From an uncultured bacterium (GTDB lineage: Bacteria; Oederibacteriota; PGYV01; Palsa-1178): a DNA stretch of 64,000 nucleotides. The translations under genes were made by a program, and so were the position numbers. The DNA is taken from the NCBI GenBank assembly GCA_937889595.1, contig CALAOR010000078.1, forward strand, positions 124,001 through 188,000. Reading direction: 5' to 3'. This document shows, piece after piece, positions 16,757 to 25,867 of this stretch; the stretch's first letter is position 1; each line of letters starts with the position of its first letter. The notes beneath the pieces are model-generated. The model searched no databases, had not been told where the DNA came from, and saw nothing but the letters and a program-made list of their open reading frames with translations.

Positions 16757-18124
16757 CTAACCGCCCTTTATGATCCGCATAATATCGCCGTAGGACACGA
16801 AAACTATCAGCAGTATTACCAGCGCCCAGCCTATTTCCATCATTTTCTGCTGTATTTTCAGCGGCACTTGTTTTTTTGTTATTGCTTCTATAAGGAAAAG
16901 CATTATCAATCCGCCGTCAAAAGGCACAAGCGGCATGAGGTTAAAGAGCGCGAGGTTTATGTTTATTATGGCGATGAGCAGGAGCAGATTTACAAAGCCT
17001 GTTTTCGCGACTTTATATGCTATCTGCGCCACGCCTATGGGGCCGGCCACGTCAGGCTTTATTTTCCTCGTTATCATCCTGTAAAGCGATTTTACGGTCA
17101 GTTCCGTAAAATACCATGTCTGCTGCGAGGCTTTCCCAAGAGCGACAAGGGGGCCGTACTTTTCCATCGTTGTATTGCCCCTGGGCGAGATGCCTATCCT
17201 GAATGTCTCTATCTTTTTCTTGTCCTGGTCCTCTATCATTTCTCTGCGCGGGATGAGCTCAAATACTTTTATTTCCACGCCTCGTATCACTTTCACGCTG
17301 ACTTTTTTCCCGGATGAGGCCCTGACAGCGTCGGTTATGTCATCCCAGTAGATTATTTTCTTTCCGCTTATTTCCGCTATCACATCGCCTTTTTTTATGC
17401 CTGCCGCCTGCGCCGGATATTTGTCCGTGACGCTCTCGACTTCGGGTATAAATGCGACCGGGGTTATGCCCAAAAACGGCCTCAACTTTTTTTCCTTTAA
17501 AACATCTTCAGCTTCTTCCATGAGGGGCTTTATTGTAAGCGTAATTTCTTTGCCGTTGCGCAGGGCCGTGACCTTTATGGGCTCTGCGTTTGATCTTGTT
17601 ATTATCTCGGTGATCTGGTTCCAGTATTTTATTTTTTCATTGTTTATCTGTATTATCTCGTCACCGCGCTTTAACCCCGCGGTCTCCGCCGGGTATCCCT
17701 TTTTTACCTCGTCTATCACGGGTTTTAAAACTTCAGTTCCGGCTAAGAACACTATCCACATCAGGAAAACCGCGAATATCGCGTTTTGCACGACTCCGGC
17801 GACCGATATGAGTATTTTTTTCCATGGCGGCTGGTTTAAGAACCCGCCCTCACCGGCTGAAATCGCCTCTTCAGGCGCTTCGCCGGCCATTTTCACATAG
17901 CCCCCGAGGAAAACAAACAGCGCTATTATATATTCCGTGTCCCTGTGTTTAAAGGAAACGATAGTCGGCCCCCAGCCTATGGCAAACTTTTCAACTTTCA
18001 CGCCGAGCCTTTTGGCCGTAATAAAATGCCCCAGCTCATGGACAAATATAGTGAGCCCTATTGTGACAAGTATCTCAAATACAATGACTATAAAATCGGT
18101 TATCGGCACCAATTGTTCAAGCAT
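16757..18124 (-). CDS. rseP: RseP-type site-2 zinc metalloprotease
   Basis: The 455-residue inner-membrane protease has HELGH (His29, Glu30, His33) in the first membrane helix and the second motif NLMPLVPFDGG near the end. Two PDZ domains lie at about residues 130-210 and 225-300 (YPAETAGLKRGDEIIQIN and YPAQAAGIKKGDVIAEI). Family members cleave anti-sigma factors and signal-peptide remnants within the membrane. Its start overlaps the end of dxr by eight bases, so the two are translationally coupled, as in many Gram-negative genomes. Confidence 0.96.
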   Translation of the reverse strand: MLEQLVPITDFIVIVFEILVTIGLTIFVHELGHFITAKRLGVKVEKFAIGWGPTIVSFKHRDTEYIIALFVFLGGYVKMAGEAPEEAISAGEGGFLNQPPWKKILISVAGVVQNAIFAVFLMWIVFLAGTEVLKPVIDEVKKGYPAETAGLKRGDEIIQINNEKIKYWNQITEIITRSNAEPIKVTALRNGKEITLTIKPLMEEAEDVLKEKKLRPFLGITPVAFIPEVESVTDKYPAQAAGIKKGDVIAEISGKKIIYWDDITDAVRASSGKKVSVKVIRGVEIKVFELIPRREMIEDQDKKKIETFRIGISPRGNTTMEKYGPLVALGKASQQTWYFTELTVKSLYRMITRKIKPDVAGPIGVAQIAYKVAKTGFVNLLLLIAIININLALFNLMPLVPFDGGLIMLFLIEAITKKQVPLKIQQKMMEIGWALVILLIVFVSYGDIMRIIKGG

Positions 18125-19265
18125 TTATCATCTCCTCCACACCGGCCCTCGCCTGTAAGTCAGCGCGCAGGACCTGGTCTATTCCCGGTTTTTTGATCAA
18201 GCTGTGCTTTTTCATAGCGGCAGCCACGTAATAAGCTATTTTATCAAATTTTATCCTTTTATTGAGAAAATTATTCACAGCCACCTCGTTTGCGGCGTTC
18301 ATGACGCTGGGCATGGTGCCGCCTGCTTTCCCGGCGGCTAAAGCCAGGTTAAAACAAGGGAACTTGTTAAAATTCACCCTGAAAAACTCCAATTTCCCGA
18401 TATCGGCGAAACTCATGGGCTCATCCAAACGGGCCCTGCGGCCGGGATATGTCAGGGCATAAAGTATGGGAAGCCGCATGTCAGGGTAAGACATCTGTGC
18501 TATGATCGAGCCGTCAACAAATTCCACCATGGAATGTATGATCGACTGCGGATGTATGATCACGTCTATTTTTTCATAGGGAAGCCCGAATAAATAATGC
18601 GCTTCTATGACCTCAAGCCCTTTGTTCATGAGCGTTGAAGAATCTATTGTTATTTTCTTTCCCATCCTCCACGTGGGGTGTTTTAACGCCCTTTCAGGTG
18701 TGATATTCCTTATTTCGGCCGCGCTTAGGTCCTTAAGCGGCCCGCCTGAAGCCGTTATGATCAGGCGCTTTACATCCCTGATGTTATTTCCCTTTAAGCA
18801 CTGGAATATGGCGCTGTGTTCTGAATCAACAGGGATTATTTCGGCCCCGTATTTCCTGACTTCATTTAAGACGATGTCCCCGGCCATGACCAGGGACTCC
18901 TTGTTTGCCATGCCTATTTTTTTGCCTGCCCTGGCCGCGGCCATGAGCGGTATCAATCCAATGGCGCCTACAACAGCCAGCAGTATGAGGTCAGCTTCTT
19001 TCAGGGAGGCTATTTTTATCAGCCCGTCTATGCCTGTTAAAACCTTTGTTCCCTTATTTGCGCGCCTTACAAGGTGCGCTTTTTCAGGCCTGGACAGGAC
19101 AGCGTATTTGGGCCTGTATTTTTTTACCTGGGCCGCCAGTTCTTCCGCGTTTTCATTGGCCGACAATGCGAGCACTCTGTAATCCGACAGGGTGCTGTCA
19201 AACAGGTCAAGGGCGGATTTTCCTATGGAACCGGTAGAACCGATAATACAGATGCGTTTTGACAT
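18117..19265 (-). CDS. dxr: 1-deoxy-D-xylulose 5-phosphate reductoisomerase
   Basis: This is the committed MEP-pathway step, NADPH-dependent conversion of DXP to MEP. It begins MSKRICIIGSTGSIGKSALD with the NADPH-binding Gly-rich loop. The metal and substrate region includes VDSEHSAIFQC, and the catalytic loop includes TWRMGKKITIDSSTLMNKG. The ATG at 19265 is chosen because the in-frame GTG at 19271 lies inside the AGGAG ribosome site (19271-19275). It is placed between cdsA and rseP as in many bacteria. Confidence 0.97.
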   Translation of the reverse strand: MSKRICIIGSTGSIGKSALDLFDSTLSDYRVLALSANENAEELAAQVKKYRPKYAVLSRPEKAHLVRRANKGTKVLTGIDGLIKIASLKEADLILLAVVGAIGLIPLMAAARAGKKIGMANKESLVMAGDIVLNEVRKYGAEIIPVDSEHSAIFQCLKGNNIRDVKRLIITASGGPLKDLSAAEIRNITPERALKHPTWRMGKKITIDSSTLMNKGLEVIEAHYLFGLPYEKIDVIIHPQSIIHSMVEFVDGSIIAQMSYPDMRLPILYALTYPGRRARLDEPMSFADIGKLEFFRVNFNKFPCFNLALAAGKAGGTMPSVMNAANEVAVNNFLNKRIKFDKIAYYVAAAMKKHSLIKKPGIDQVLRADLQARAGVEEMINA

Positions 19266-19295
19266 GAACACTCCTGTCTCTCAAACTATTCGCTT

Positions 19296-20123
19296 CTAAA
19301 ATAATCTGACTATATATTTAATGTAAAAGAAAAGTACCGGGGCATTAAACAGCGTCGAATCTATCTTGTCCAAAACCCCTCCCATTTCAGGGAGCAGGTT
19401 TGAAGAATTCTTGACACCGCAGAAACGCTTTATTACCGAAGCCGCAAGGTCGCCTGCCTGGCCGCTGATCGATAAAATAACGGCCAGGATTACCAGGTGC
19501 AGCAGGGTATGCTCCCCCAGTATGCCTGCGGGCAGGACGGTATATTTTATTATTACAATTGTTATTATGCTTATGATAACCCCGCCTATGCAGCCTTCGA
19601 TGGATTTTCCCGGGGATATCTCGGGTATGAACTTGTGTTTTCCTAAAAATGAACCGACAAAGTAAGCGCCGCCGTCGTAAACAAAAGTGTAAAGTAAAAG
19701 CAGGAATATCAAGTAATACCCGTTTTCCATCAGCCTCAAATGTATGGTAAAAGAACCCAGGACCGCTATATAAATTACGGGGAAAAGCGTGTTTAACAGC
19801 TTCGGGAAGTTATTGATGTCTTTTGAGAATATCACCGTGATAAAAAGCATTATCATGAAAAATGAAAAAATAAGCATAAGCATGGCCGCGGGGGCGGAAA
19901 AAGTATCCATTTTTATGGAAAACACCAGGATCAAAAGCGTCAATAATATCCCGCTTGAGCGGTATGAATACATGTTTATTTTGTCAAGCATACCGTAGAC
20001 CTCGTTGACGGAGACCATGCCCAAAAGCAGCACAAGGCCCACAAACGGCGCCGGGTTGTTGAAAAAAACAAAAAAAGCCAGAGCTGGTACCAAAAAAATC
20101 GATAAAATTATCCTTGTTTTCAT
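19296..20123 (-). CDS. cdsA: Phosphatidate cytidylyltransferase
   Basis: The 275-residue multi-pass membrane enzyme makes CDP-diacylglycerol, the branch point of phospholipid synthesis. The family signature is complete near the end: SGQAGDLAASVIKR, then GGVLDKIDS. The ATG at 20123 overlaps the uppS stop in an ATGA arrangement. The longer in-frame extension to 20252 lies inside uppS and is not hydrophobic, so it was rejected. Confidence 0.95.
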   Translation of the reverse strand: MKTRIILSIFLVPALAFFVFFNNPAPFVGLVLLLGMVSVNEVYGMLDKINMYSYRSSGILLTLLILVFSIKMDTFSAPAAMLMLIFSFFMIMLFITVIFSKDINNFPKLLNTLFPVIYIAVLGSFTIHLRLMENGYYLIFLLLLYTFVYDGGAYFVGSFLGKHKFIPEISPGKSIEGCIGGVIISIITIVIIKYTVLPAGILGEHTLLHLVILAVILSISGQAGDLAASVIKRFCGVKNSSNLLPEMGGVLDKIDSTLFNAPVLFFYIKYIVRLF

Positions 20124-20839
20124 TTTGCCTTGATCCCCCCGTACCTGCGCTCGCGGCTGCTGTATTCCTCCAAGGCGAGCATCAGGTTGTTTTTCCCAAA
20201 ATCGGGCCATAAAACGTCCGTTACGTATATTTCCGAGTAAGCTATCTGCCATAAAAGAAAATTGCTCACCCTTATCTCGCCGCTCGTGCGGATCAAGAGG
20301 TCCGGGTCCGGAATACCGGCCGTATAAAGCCGCTTCGAAATAAGTTCTTCATTTATGTCACTGACCCTGATTTTTTTATTTTTAACGTCCGCTGCGATAG
20401 ATCTGACAGCCCTGGTTATCTCCCTTTTGGAGCCGTAATTCAGCGCGAGGACAAGCTTAAGCCCGGTGTTTTTTGAGGTCAGCTTTTTTACATCCTTGAG
20501 TTTTTTGCATAAATGCGGGTCCATCATGTCTATTTCACCTATGGTCATAAGGCGCACATTGTTTTTTATCAGGGTTTTTGTTTCTTTATCCAGGTAATCC
20601 GACAGGAGTTTCATGAGGAACCCGACTTCCTGCTCGGGCCTTTTCCAGTTTTCGGTTGAAAAAGCATAAAGGGTAAGGTACTTGACTCCTAATTCCGCGC
20701 AGGCAGTAGTGATGGCCCTGACCGATTTGGCGCCCTGTTTATGCCCGAATGCCCTCGGCATGTTCCTTTTTTTTGCCCACCTGCCGTTGCCGTCCATGAT
20801 GATGGCGATGTGCGAGGGAAGTTTCAAGTTTTTATCCAT
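20120..20839 (-). CDS. uppS: Isoprenyl transferase (undecaprenyl diphosphate synthase)
   Basis: The 239-residue cis-prenyltransferase has the signature HIAIIMDGNGRWAKKR, with catalytic Asp16, and later FSTENWKRP and LIRTSGEIRVSNFLLWQ. It builds the undecaprenyl carrier lipid used for peptidoglycan and for the surface glycans encoded at 38806-47041. It sits between frr and cdsA and is translationally coupled to cdsA. Confidence 0.97.
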   Translation of the reverse strand: MDKNLKLPSHIAIIMDGNGRWAKKRNMPRAFGHKQGAKSVRAITTACAELGVKYLTLYAFSTENWKRPEQEVGFLMKLLSDYLDKETKTLIKNNVRLMTIGEIDMMDPHLCKKLKDVKKLTSKNTGLKLVLALNYGSKREITRAVRSIAADVKNKKIRVSDINEELISKRLYTAGIPDPDLLIRTSGEIRVSNFLLWQIAYSEIYVTDVLWPDFGKNNLMLALEEYSSRERRYGGIKAK

Positions 20840-20871
20840 ACATCTCCGGTAAAATTGATCTGATAATATCT

Positions 20872-21426
20872 TTATATGGTCAGGAGGTCTTTTTCCTTGT
20901 CTTTGACTATTTTGTCTATTTCTTCGATATGCTTATCCGTGACTTTCTGCACCCGACCTTCCGCGACTTTCAGCACGTCTTCGGATATTTCTTTTTTCTT
21001 TTCGCGTTCTTTTGCCTTGTCATTAAAATCGCGCCTTATGTTGCGCAGCTCCACCTTTGACTCTTCCGCCATTTTCTTGACTTTCTTTACCATGTCTTTC
21101 CTTGTTTCCTCGTTTAAATCGGGGAACTTGACCTTAAGCGAATCGCCGGTGTTGACTATGGACAGCCCCAGATTTGCGGCCATTATGGCTTTTTCTATTT
21201 CCAGTATGGCGCCTTTATCCCATGGTTTTATGTCTATGGTCTTTGCCTCGATTATGGATACCGATGCCACCTGGTTTATAGGCATGGGGTTGCCGTAGTA
21301 AACGACCTTGACGGTATCAAGCACTGAAGTGTTGGCCCTGCCTGTTCTGATCGAAATGAGTTCCTTCTGAAATGCCTCGACGCTTTTTTTCATTTTTAAT
21401 TCAAGTTCAATAAAAAAATTTTCCAT
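20872..21426 (-). CDS. frr: Ribosome recycling factor
   Basis: The 184-residue protein is the normal family length. Recognisable stretches are ISIRTGRANTSVLD, YYGNPMPINQVASVS and NEETRKDMVKKVKKMAEESKVELRNIRR. It splits post-termination ribosomes together with EF-G. It lies 13 bases after pyrH and before uppS. Confidence 0.98.
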   Translation of the reverse strand: MENFFIELELKMKKSVEAFQKELISIRTGRANTSVLDTVKVVYYGNPMPINQVASVSIIEAKTIDIKPWDKGAILEIEKAIMAANLGLSIVNTGDSLKVKFPDLNEETRKDMVKKVKKMAEESKVELRNIRRDFNDKAKEREKKKEISEDVLKVAEGRVQKVTDKHIEEIDKIVKDKEKDLLTI

Positions 21427-21439
21427 GACTTTAAGCTCC

Positions 21440-22159
21440 TTACCGGACTATTGTCCCGATTGTTTTTCCGCTTACCACTTTTTTTATGTTCCCTTTTTCA
21501 TTCAGGTTAAATATTATCAGCGGTATGTTATTATCCATGCATAATGATATGGCCGCCGAATCCATCACCTTCAGGTTTTTATTGAGGACGTCCATATATG
21601 TAAGCTCGTCGAATTTTTTTGCTGCCTTGTCGGTTTCAGGGTCGCCTGTGTACACGCCCGATACTTTTGTGGCTTTCAGGACCACTTCCGCACCTATTTC
21701 TATGGCGCGCAAAGCCGCGGCAGTATCCGTGGTAAAGTAAGGGTTGCCTGTACCTCCGCCGAATATCACGACGCGGCCCTTTTGAAGGTGGCGCTGAGCC
21801 CTGCGGCGTATGTAAGGTTCCGCTATCTCCTGCATATCGATTGCGGATAAAACCCTGGTTTCCACGCCCATTTGTTCCAAAGTATCCTGCAGGGCCATCG
21901 CGTTTATAATAGTGGCAAGCATGCCCATATAATCCCCGACCACACGGTCTATCTTGAAATTTTTTCCCCTGCCGCCCCTGAAAATATTGCCGCCGCCTAT
22001 CACCACGGCGACAGTGACGCCCATCTCGCGCACTTCCTTTATCTCCTGCGCGATGGAGTAAACCGTATCATAATCTATGCCTGATTTGTTTTCACCGGCC
22101 AGGGCTTCCCCGGAAATCTTCAGCATGATTCTTTTGTACTTTGCTTTTGAATTCGGCAA
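21440..22159 (-). CDS. pyrH: UMP kinase
   Basis: The 239-residue bacterial-type UMP kinase of the amino-acid-kinase fold has [19 protein letters not shown] and [16 protein letters not shown]. It phosphorylates UMP to UDP for nucleic acids and sugar nucleotides. Its position between tsf and frr is the conserved bacterial order. Confidence 0.98.
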   Translation of the reverse strand: MPNSKAKYKRIMLKISGEALAGENKSGIDYDTVYSIAQEIKEVREMGVTVAVVIGGGNIFRGGRGKNFKIDRVVGDYMGMLATIINAMALQDTLEQMGVETRVLSAIDMQEIAEPYIRRRAQRHLQKGRVVIFGGGTGNPYFTTDTAAALRAIEIGAEVVLKATKVSGVYTGDPETDKAAKKFDELTYMDVLNKNLKVMDSAAISLCMDNNIPLIIFNLNEKGNIKKVVSGKTIGTIVR

Positions 22160-22209
22160 TCCGGCACCCCCGGGTTAGTTTATTTTCTTTTGTCTCTATA
22201 ACTCTGACG

Positions 22210-22812
22210 TTATATACTTTCTCCAAGTACAAACCTGCTGAACCTCTTCACCACTATGTTCTCGCCGATCTTGCCTATGGCTTCTTTAACCAGTATATCC
22301 ACATTCTTTGAATCGTCCTTGATATAGGCCTGTTCCATAAGGCAGGTGTCCTTGTAAAATTTTTCGAGTTTGCCCTCAATTATCTTGTCTATGACATTTG
22401 CGGGCTTTTTCTGATCCGCCATCTGCACCTTATAGATTTCTTTTTCCTTTGCCACGACATCGGACGGCACTTCTTCTCTTTTTAAGTATCTCGGGGCCAT
22501 TGCCGCGACCTGCATTGCTATTTCCTTGCACAGTTCCTCAAATTCTTTTGTCCTGGCTACAAAGTCGGTTTCGCAGTTTACCTCGACCATGGTCCCTACT
22601 TTTCCGCCGCCGTGTATGTAAGCGTATACAAGGCCTTCCTTTGCGGTGCGGGTATTCCTCTTATCCGCGGACGCGATGCCTTTTTTGCGCAGGATTTCTA
22701 TGGCTTTTTCCATATTGCCTTCAGCTTCCTGTAGGGATTTTAAGCAGTCGCCCATTCCGGCGCCTGTTTTTTCCCTTAAGTCTTTTACGAGGTCCTTGCT
22801 TATGTCCGCCAT
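22210..22812 (-). CDS. tsf: Elongation factor Ts
   Basis: The 200-residue protein is a short form of the family. The amino-terminal UBA-like domain (VKDLREKTGAGMGDCLKSLQ) is followed by the core signature VEVNCETDFVARTKEFEELC. The second core subdomain is reduced compared with the 280-residue E. coli form, as in many bacteria. It regenerates EF-Tu-GTP. It follows rpsB directly. Confidence 0.97.
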   Translation of the reverse strand: MADISKDLVKDLREKTGAGMGDCLKSLQEAEGNMEKAIEILRKKGIASADKRNTRTAKEGLVYAYIHGGGKVGTMVEVNCETDFVARTKEFEELCKEIAMQVAAMAPRYLKREEVPSDVVAKEKEIYKVQMADQKKPANVIDKIIEGKLEKFYKDTCLMEQAYIKDDSKNVDILVKEAIGKIGENIVVKRFSRFVLGESI

Positions 22813-22843
22813 GTTACTTCTCCTTGATATAGTTGGTGCCGGT

Positions 22844-23734
22844 TTATTCGGCTTCTTTTAATTTGGCTTTTCTGATCCGTTCTTTTCCTTCTTCTTCGGT
22901 TTCATCCGTGAATACCGCGGCGTACTCCGCCGTGTTTACAAGCTGGGCCGCTATTTTTTCCTTTTCTTCCGGGTTTACAGCCGCTGCCGCGTCCGCCGCG
23001 ATTGCCGCGGCTTCAGCTTCCTGCTTTACGATCATTTCTTTTTCTTTTTCCATCGTGACTTTTTCCTCGATAATGGTGTCCGCGATGTATTTGCACATCA
23101 ACCGTACGGCGCGTATGGCGTCGTCGTTTCCCGGAATCAGGCAGTCGATGGGTTCCGGATCACAGTTTGTGTCGACTACGGCGATCACGGGGATCCCGAG
23201 CTTGTTGCCTTCTTTAACGGCGTTCTCTTCGCGTTTTACGTCTATTACAAATATTCCGCCCGGCAGGACGTTCATGTCCTTCAAACCGCCGAGGTTATCC
23301 TGCAGTTTTTTCAGTTCCTTCTGCATGTTCATTCTTTCTTTTACCGGGTAGCGCGCGAATCCGCCTGTCGCGTCCATTTCCTCGAGCTGTTTTAACCTGT
23401 CGACCCTTTTACGGATCGTCTCGAAATTAGTCATGGTGCCGCCGAGCCATCTCGAGCATACGTAAGGCATGCCGCAGCGCATTGCTTCTTCTTTGATGGA
23501 GTCCTTGGCCTGTTTTTTGGTCCCTATGAACATGACAGAACGCCCCTTGCGGATGATGTCTTTGACAAATAATACGGCATCCTTGGTGTGTTTGAGGGTT
23601 TTCTGCAGGTCGATGATGTAAATCCCGTTCCTTGCGGCAAAGATGTAAGGTTTCATTTTAGGGTTCCATCTTTTTGTCTGGTGCCCGAAATGAACCCCTG
23701 ATTCGAGCAGCGCTTTCATGGAAATCTGCGGCAT
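22844..23734 (-). CDS. rpsB: 30S ribosomal protein S2
   Basis: The protein starts [25 protein letters not shown], the invariant S2 amino-terminus. The body contains [21 protein letters not shown] and [13 protein letters not shown]. At 296 residues it is longer than usual. The extra 60 or so at the end are an Ala/Glu/Lys-rich helical tail ([15 protein letters not shown]). GGAGG lies six bases before the ATG. It is the first gene of the ten-gene run. Confidence 0.98.
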   Translation of the reverse strand: MPQISMKALLESGVHFGHQTKRWNPKMKPYIFAARNGIYIIDLQKTLKHTKDAVLFVKDIIRKGRSVMFIGTKKQAKDSIKEEAMRCGMPYVCSRWLGGTMTNFETIRKRVDRLKQLEEMDATGGFARYPVKERMNMQKELKKLQDNLGGLKDMNVLPGGIFVIDVKREENAVKEGNKLGIPVIAVVDTNCDPEPIDCLIPGNDDAIRAVRLMCKYIADTIIEEKVTMEKEKEMIVKQEAEAAAIAADAAAAVNPEEKEKIAAQLVNTAEYAAVFTDETEEEGKERIRKAKLKEAE

Positions 23735-23778
23735 AATTCTACTACCTCCGTTTGGTTTTTACCTCTGCTTCTTTCATC

Positions 23779-23812
23779 TTTTGGGCAACCCCATAGGGGG
23801 ACCAACCCAAAA
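23779..23812 (-). promoter_or_regulatory. Stem-loop in the rpsB leader
   Basis: On the minus strand TTTTGGG (23812-23806) pairs with CCCAAAA (23785-23779), with an inner CCCC/GGGG pairing, about 45 bases before the rpsB start. Ribosomal protein leaders often bind their own product, so autogenous control by S2 is an inference from position. The rest of 23735-23906 shows nothing else clear. Confidence 0.35.
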
Positions 23813-23906
23813 TCCGGAAAGCATGGTGTATTTTAAAAACGTCAAATCATATCAAATACCGGCGGTTAATGCAAGGAATATTTGGTTTGAAATCCTGTTT
23901 TTTATG

Positions 23907-24698
23907 CTATTTTTTTTTAGCATCCCTTTTAACGGGGGCTTTTTTGGCATTGACCGGCTTTTTCTTCCTTTCAAAACTCTTTGCAATATCCCATAAAAAC
24001 GCGGCTTCCAGGTATGCCCCGGCAAAATCCCTGTCCGCTATCCCATAAGATGTTCCGCTTATGTGCGGCTGGTCCCAGACATAGCCTCCGCTTACGGCAA
24101 AACCAATATATTTGTTGACCCAGTATTCCGCCCCCACGCTTGCCCTGAATACAACGTCAACCGAGTTATATTCATACCGGCCGCTACCTGTCAAATCCCC
24201 GTTAAGGGCATATGTGTTTTTTTCAATATACGAATTCGGCGCCGTTGATAACCCGAGGTCGGCCCCGAAATACCAGCACGTATTGTCTTCTTTACCCGGG
24301 CTCCCGAAATATTTCCTTCCGCCCACAAGGAATATTAACCTGCTGAAATCAACTTTGTAATATTCTTGAATGGTCCCGGTGCTGTAATATTTGTCATTCT
24401 CGCCGCCAATCGCGCTGTAACCGAAACTTAAGATCGACGCAATGCCGTTATCAGACAGTATGCAGTATGATATTTCGACCGGAAATATCTCGTGATTTAC
24501 CACTATGGCGGGCGCTATAGCCGGCAGGGCGTTATTCAGTTGTGTGATTGTTGTATCGATAAACTGGATGCCGCACTTAAGCTCTGCCCATCCTTTTACA
24601 GCGGCGCAATGGGCAGCCTGGCAGATAAATACTGTCATGATCATGATGAACGCTGTTATTCTAAAGCCTGGACTTTTAACCGCACAAAAATTAGCCAT
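23907..24698 (-). CDS. Outer-membrane beta-barrel-like secreted protein
   Basis: The 263-residue protein has a signal peptide ending near QAAHCAA. Alternating aromatic/polar strands follow (KYIGFAVSGGYVWDQPHI, SVDVVFRASVGAEYWV), characteristic of small outer-membrane barrels. After the last strand comes a Lys/Ala-rich tail (about 22 residues, KKKPVNAKKAPVKRDAKKK). Barrels usually end in an aromatic residue, so this basic tail is odd and may sit in the periplasm near peptidoglycan or lie outside. No specific family is recognised. Confidence 0.65.
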   Translation of the reverse strand: MANFCAVKSPGFRITAFIMIMTVFICQAAHCAAVKGWAELKCGIQFIDTTITQLNNALPAIAPAIVVNHEIFPVEISYCILSDNGIASILSFGYSAIGGENDKYYSTGTIQEYYKVDFSRLIFLVGGRKYFGSPGKEDNTCWYFGADLGLSTAPNSYIEKNTYALNGDLTGSGRYEYNSVDVVFRASVGAEYWVNKYIGFAVSGGYVWDQPHISGTSYGIADRDFAGAYLEAAFLWDIAKSFERKKKPVNAKKAPVKRDAKKK

Positions 24699-24790
24699 GT
24701 TTTATTTTAACACGGGCTGTGATAAAATGCCAATACTTAAACCTGCGGAGTTACCCGTTTTTTTCACTTATGCTATGGTTTCCGTGTTAT

Positions 24791-24809
24791 ATGATACTGC
24801 CGGAAGACC
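24791..24809 (+). repeat. Dispersed 19-bp repeat, copy 2 (one mismatch)
   Basis: ATGATACTGCCGGAAGACC lies between the CapA-like gene and the barrel gene. It is followed by CATGAAACCATGAAATTCTTTAT, which resembles 13363-13380 in the element downstream of proS. Confidence 0.6.
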
Positions 24810-24829
24810 CCATGAAACCATGAAATTCT

Positions 24830-25867
24830 TTATTTGCTTTCCGTATAAATCTCGTCAAGTTTCATGTCTTTAAGCTTTATGCCTCCTAAAAATTTATTGA
24901 TTTCCGCTTTATCCGTCATGATTTCGGGCCTGAAATCCTTAAGATATACCGGCGTAATTTTTGCTTCGGTGATTTTCCTGCCTTTTACTTTTACTTTCAC
25001 AAATGCGCTGTACTTGCTCAAGTCATCCCGCATGTCAAAGATAAAGTTCCCCAGCCCGTAAAAAATATAATGCCCTTTGTATTTTTCCACATCCTGAAAA
25101 AGGTGCGTATGCGACCCTATCACCATATCCGCGCCCAGATCTATTATGCCGCGCCCCAGGACCCTCTGTCTTTTTTGCACTTCCCTGCCCTCAAGGCCCC
25201 AGTGTATGTAAACTATGAGTATATCCGCTTTGGGCCTCGCATTTTTAACGTCCCTCTTGATCACTTTGTAGGTTCCCGGCACTGTGCCGTATTTTTTCAG
25301 TTTTATCGCAAAACTCCTGTTTGATACCCTTGAGTAGCACAAAAAACCGACCCTTACCCCGTTGTATTCCATAATAACAGGCTCATTTGGGCGGCTCAGA
25401 TCGCCCTTTTTTATCCCCCCGTACTTGATTCCCTGATGGTCGAGTATTTCCATGGTCTGTGTCAGGCCGTCCTGCCCGTAATCAAGCGTGTGGTTATTGG
25501 CCAGGGATAGAATATTAATACCGGCTGATTTAAAGCCCTGGGCTATGTTCTCCTCGGCGTAAAGATATACTGGTTTCTTCCCGTTTTTCTTTAACATAGG
25601 CACATTTTTTTTATAAACCAGCGGAGCCTCAAGATTTCCGAATATTATGGGGCATGTATTTATACTTGCTGATATGCCGTCAAAAGGATAATTAATCCCG
25701 CATTTTTCTATCACCGGCTCGAGCCTGCGGCCGAGCATTATATCGCCGGCCAGGACTATATCAACCATACCCGGCGCCTCATATGTCTCTATCACGGGGA
25801 CCTTAACCGAGGCGCAGCCCTGCAGGATCAGTGCCAGCGCCAAAAGCATCAGTGTTAATTTTCTCAT
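24830..25867 (-). CDS. CapA/PgsA-family metallophosphatase-like lipoprotein
   Basis: The 345-residue protein has a lipoprotein signal (LILQGC, lipid-modified Cys18). The CapA fold of the calcineurin-like superfamily shows metal-site motifs in order: LAGDIMLGR, GNLEAPL, LANNHTLDYGQDGL, VYIHWG, GSHTHLFQDV and GLGNFIFD. CapA/PgsA proteins are linked to poly-gamma-glutamate capsule synthesis, but many homologues sit alone and have unknown substrates. No capB or capC is present here. Its ATG overlaps the stop of the AsmA-like gene (ATGA), so the pair is co-translated. Confidence 0.88.
   Translation of the reverse strand: MRKLTLMLLALALILQGCASVKVPVIETYEAPGMVDIVLAGDIMLGRRLEPVIEKCGINYPFDGISASINTCPIIFGNLEAPLVYKKNVPMLKKNGKKPVYLYAEENIAQGFKSAGINILSLANNHTLDYGQDGLTQTMEILDHQGIKYGGIKKGDLSRPNEPVIMEYNGVRVGFLCYSRVSNRSFAIKLKKYGTVPGTYKVIKRDVKNARPKADILIVYIHWGLEGREVQKRQRVLGRGIIDLGADMVIGSHTHLFQDVEKYKGHYIFYGLGNFIFDMRDDLSKYSAFVKVKVKGRKITEAKITPVYLKDFRPEIMTDKAEINKFLGGIKLKDMKLDEIYTESK

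Noticed and set aside
19266-19271. GTG start for dxr
   Set aside because: It lies within the AGGAG ribosome site. The ATG at 19265 is better.
20124-20252. 43-residue amino-terminal extension of cdsA
   Set aside because: It lies inside uppS and has no membrane or family character.
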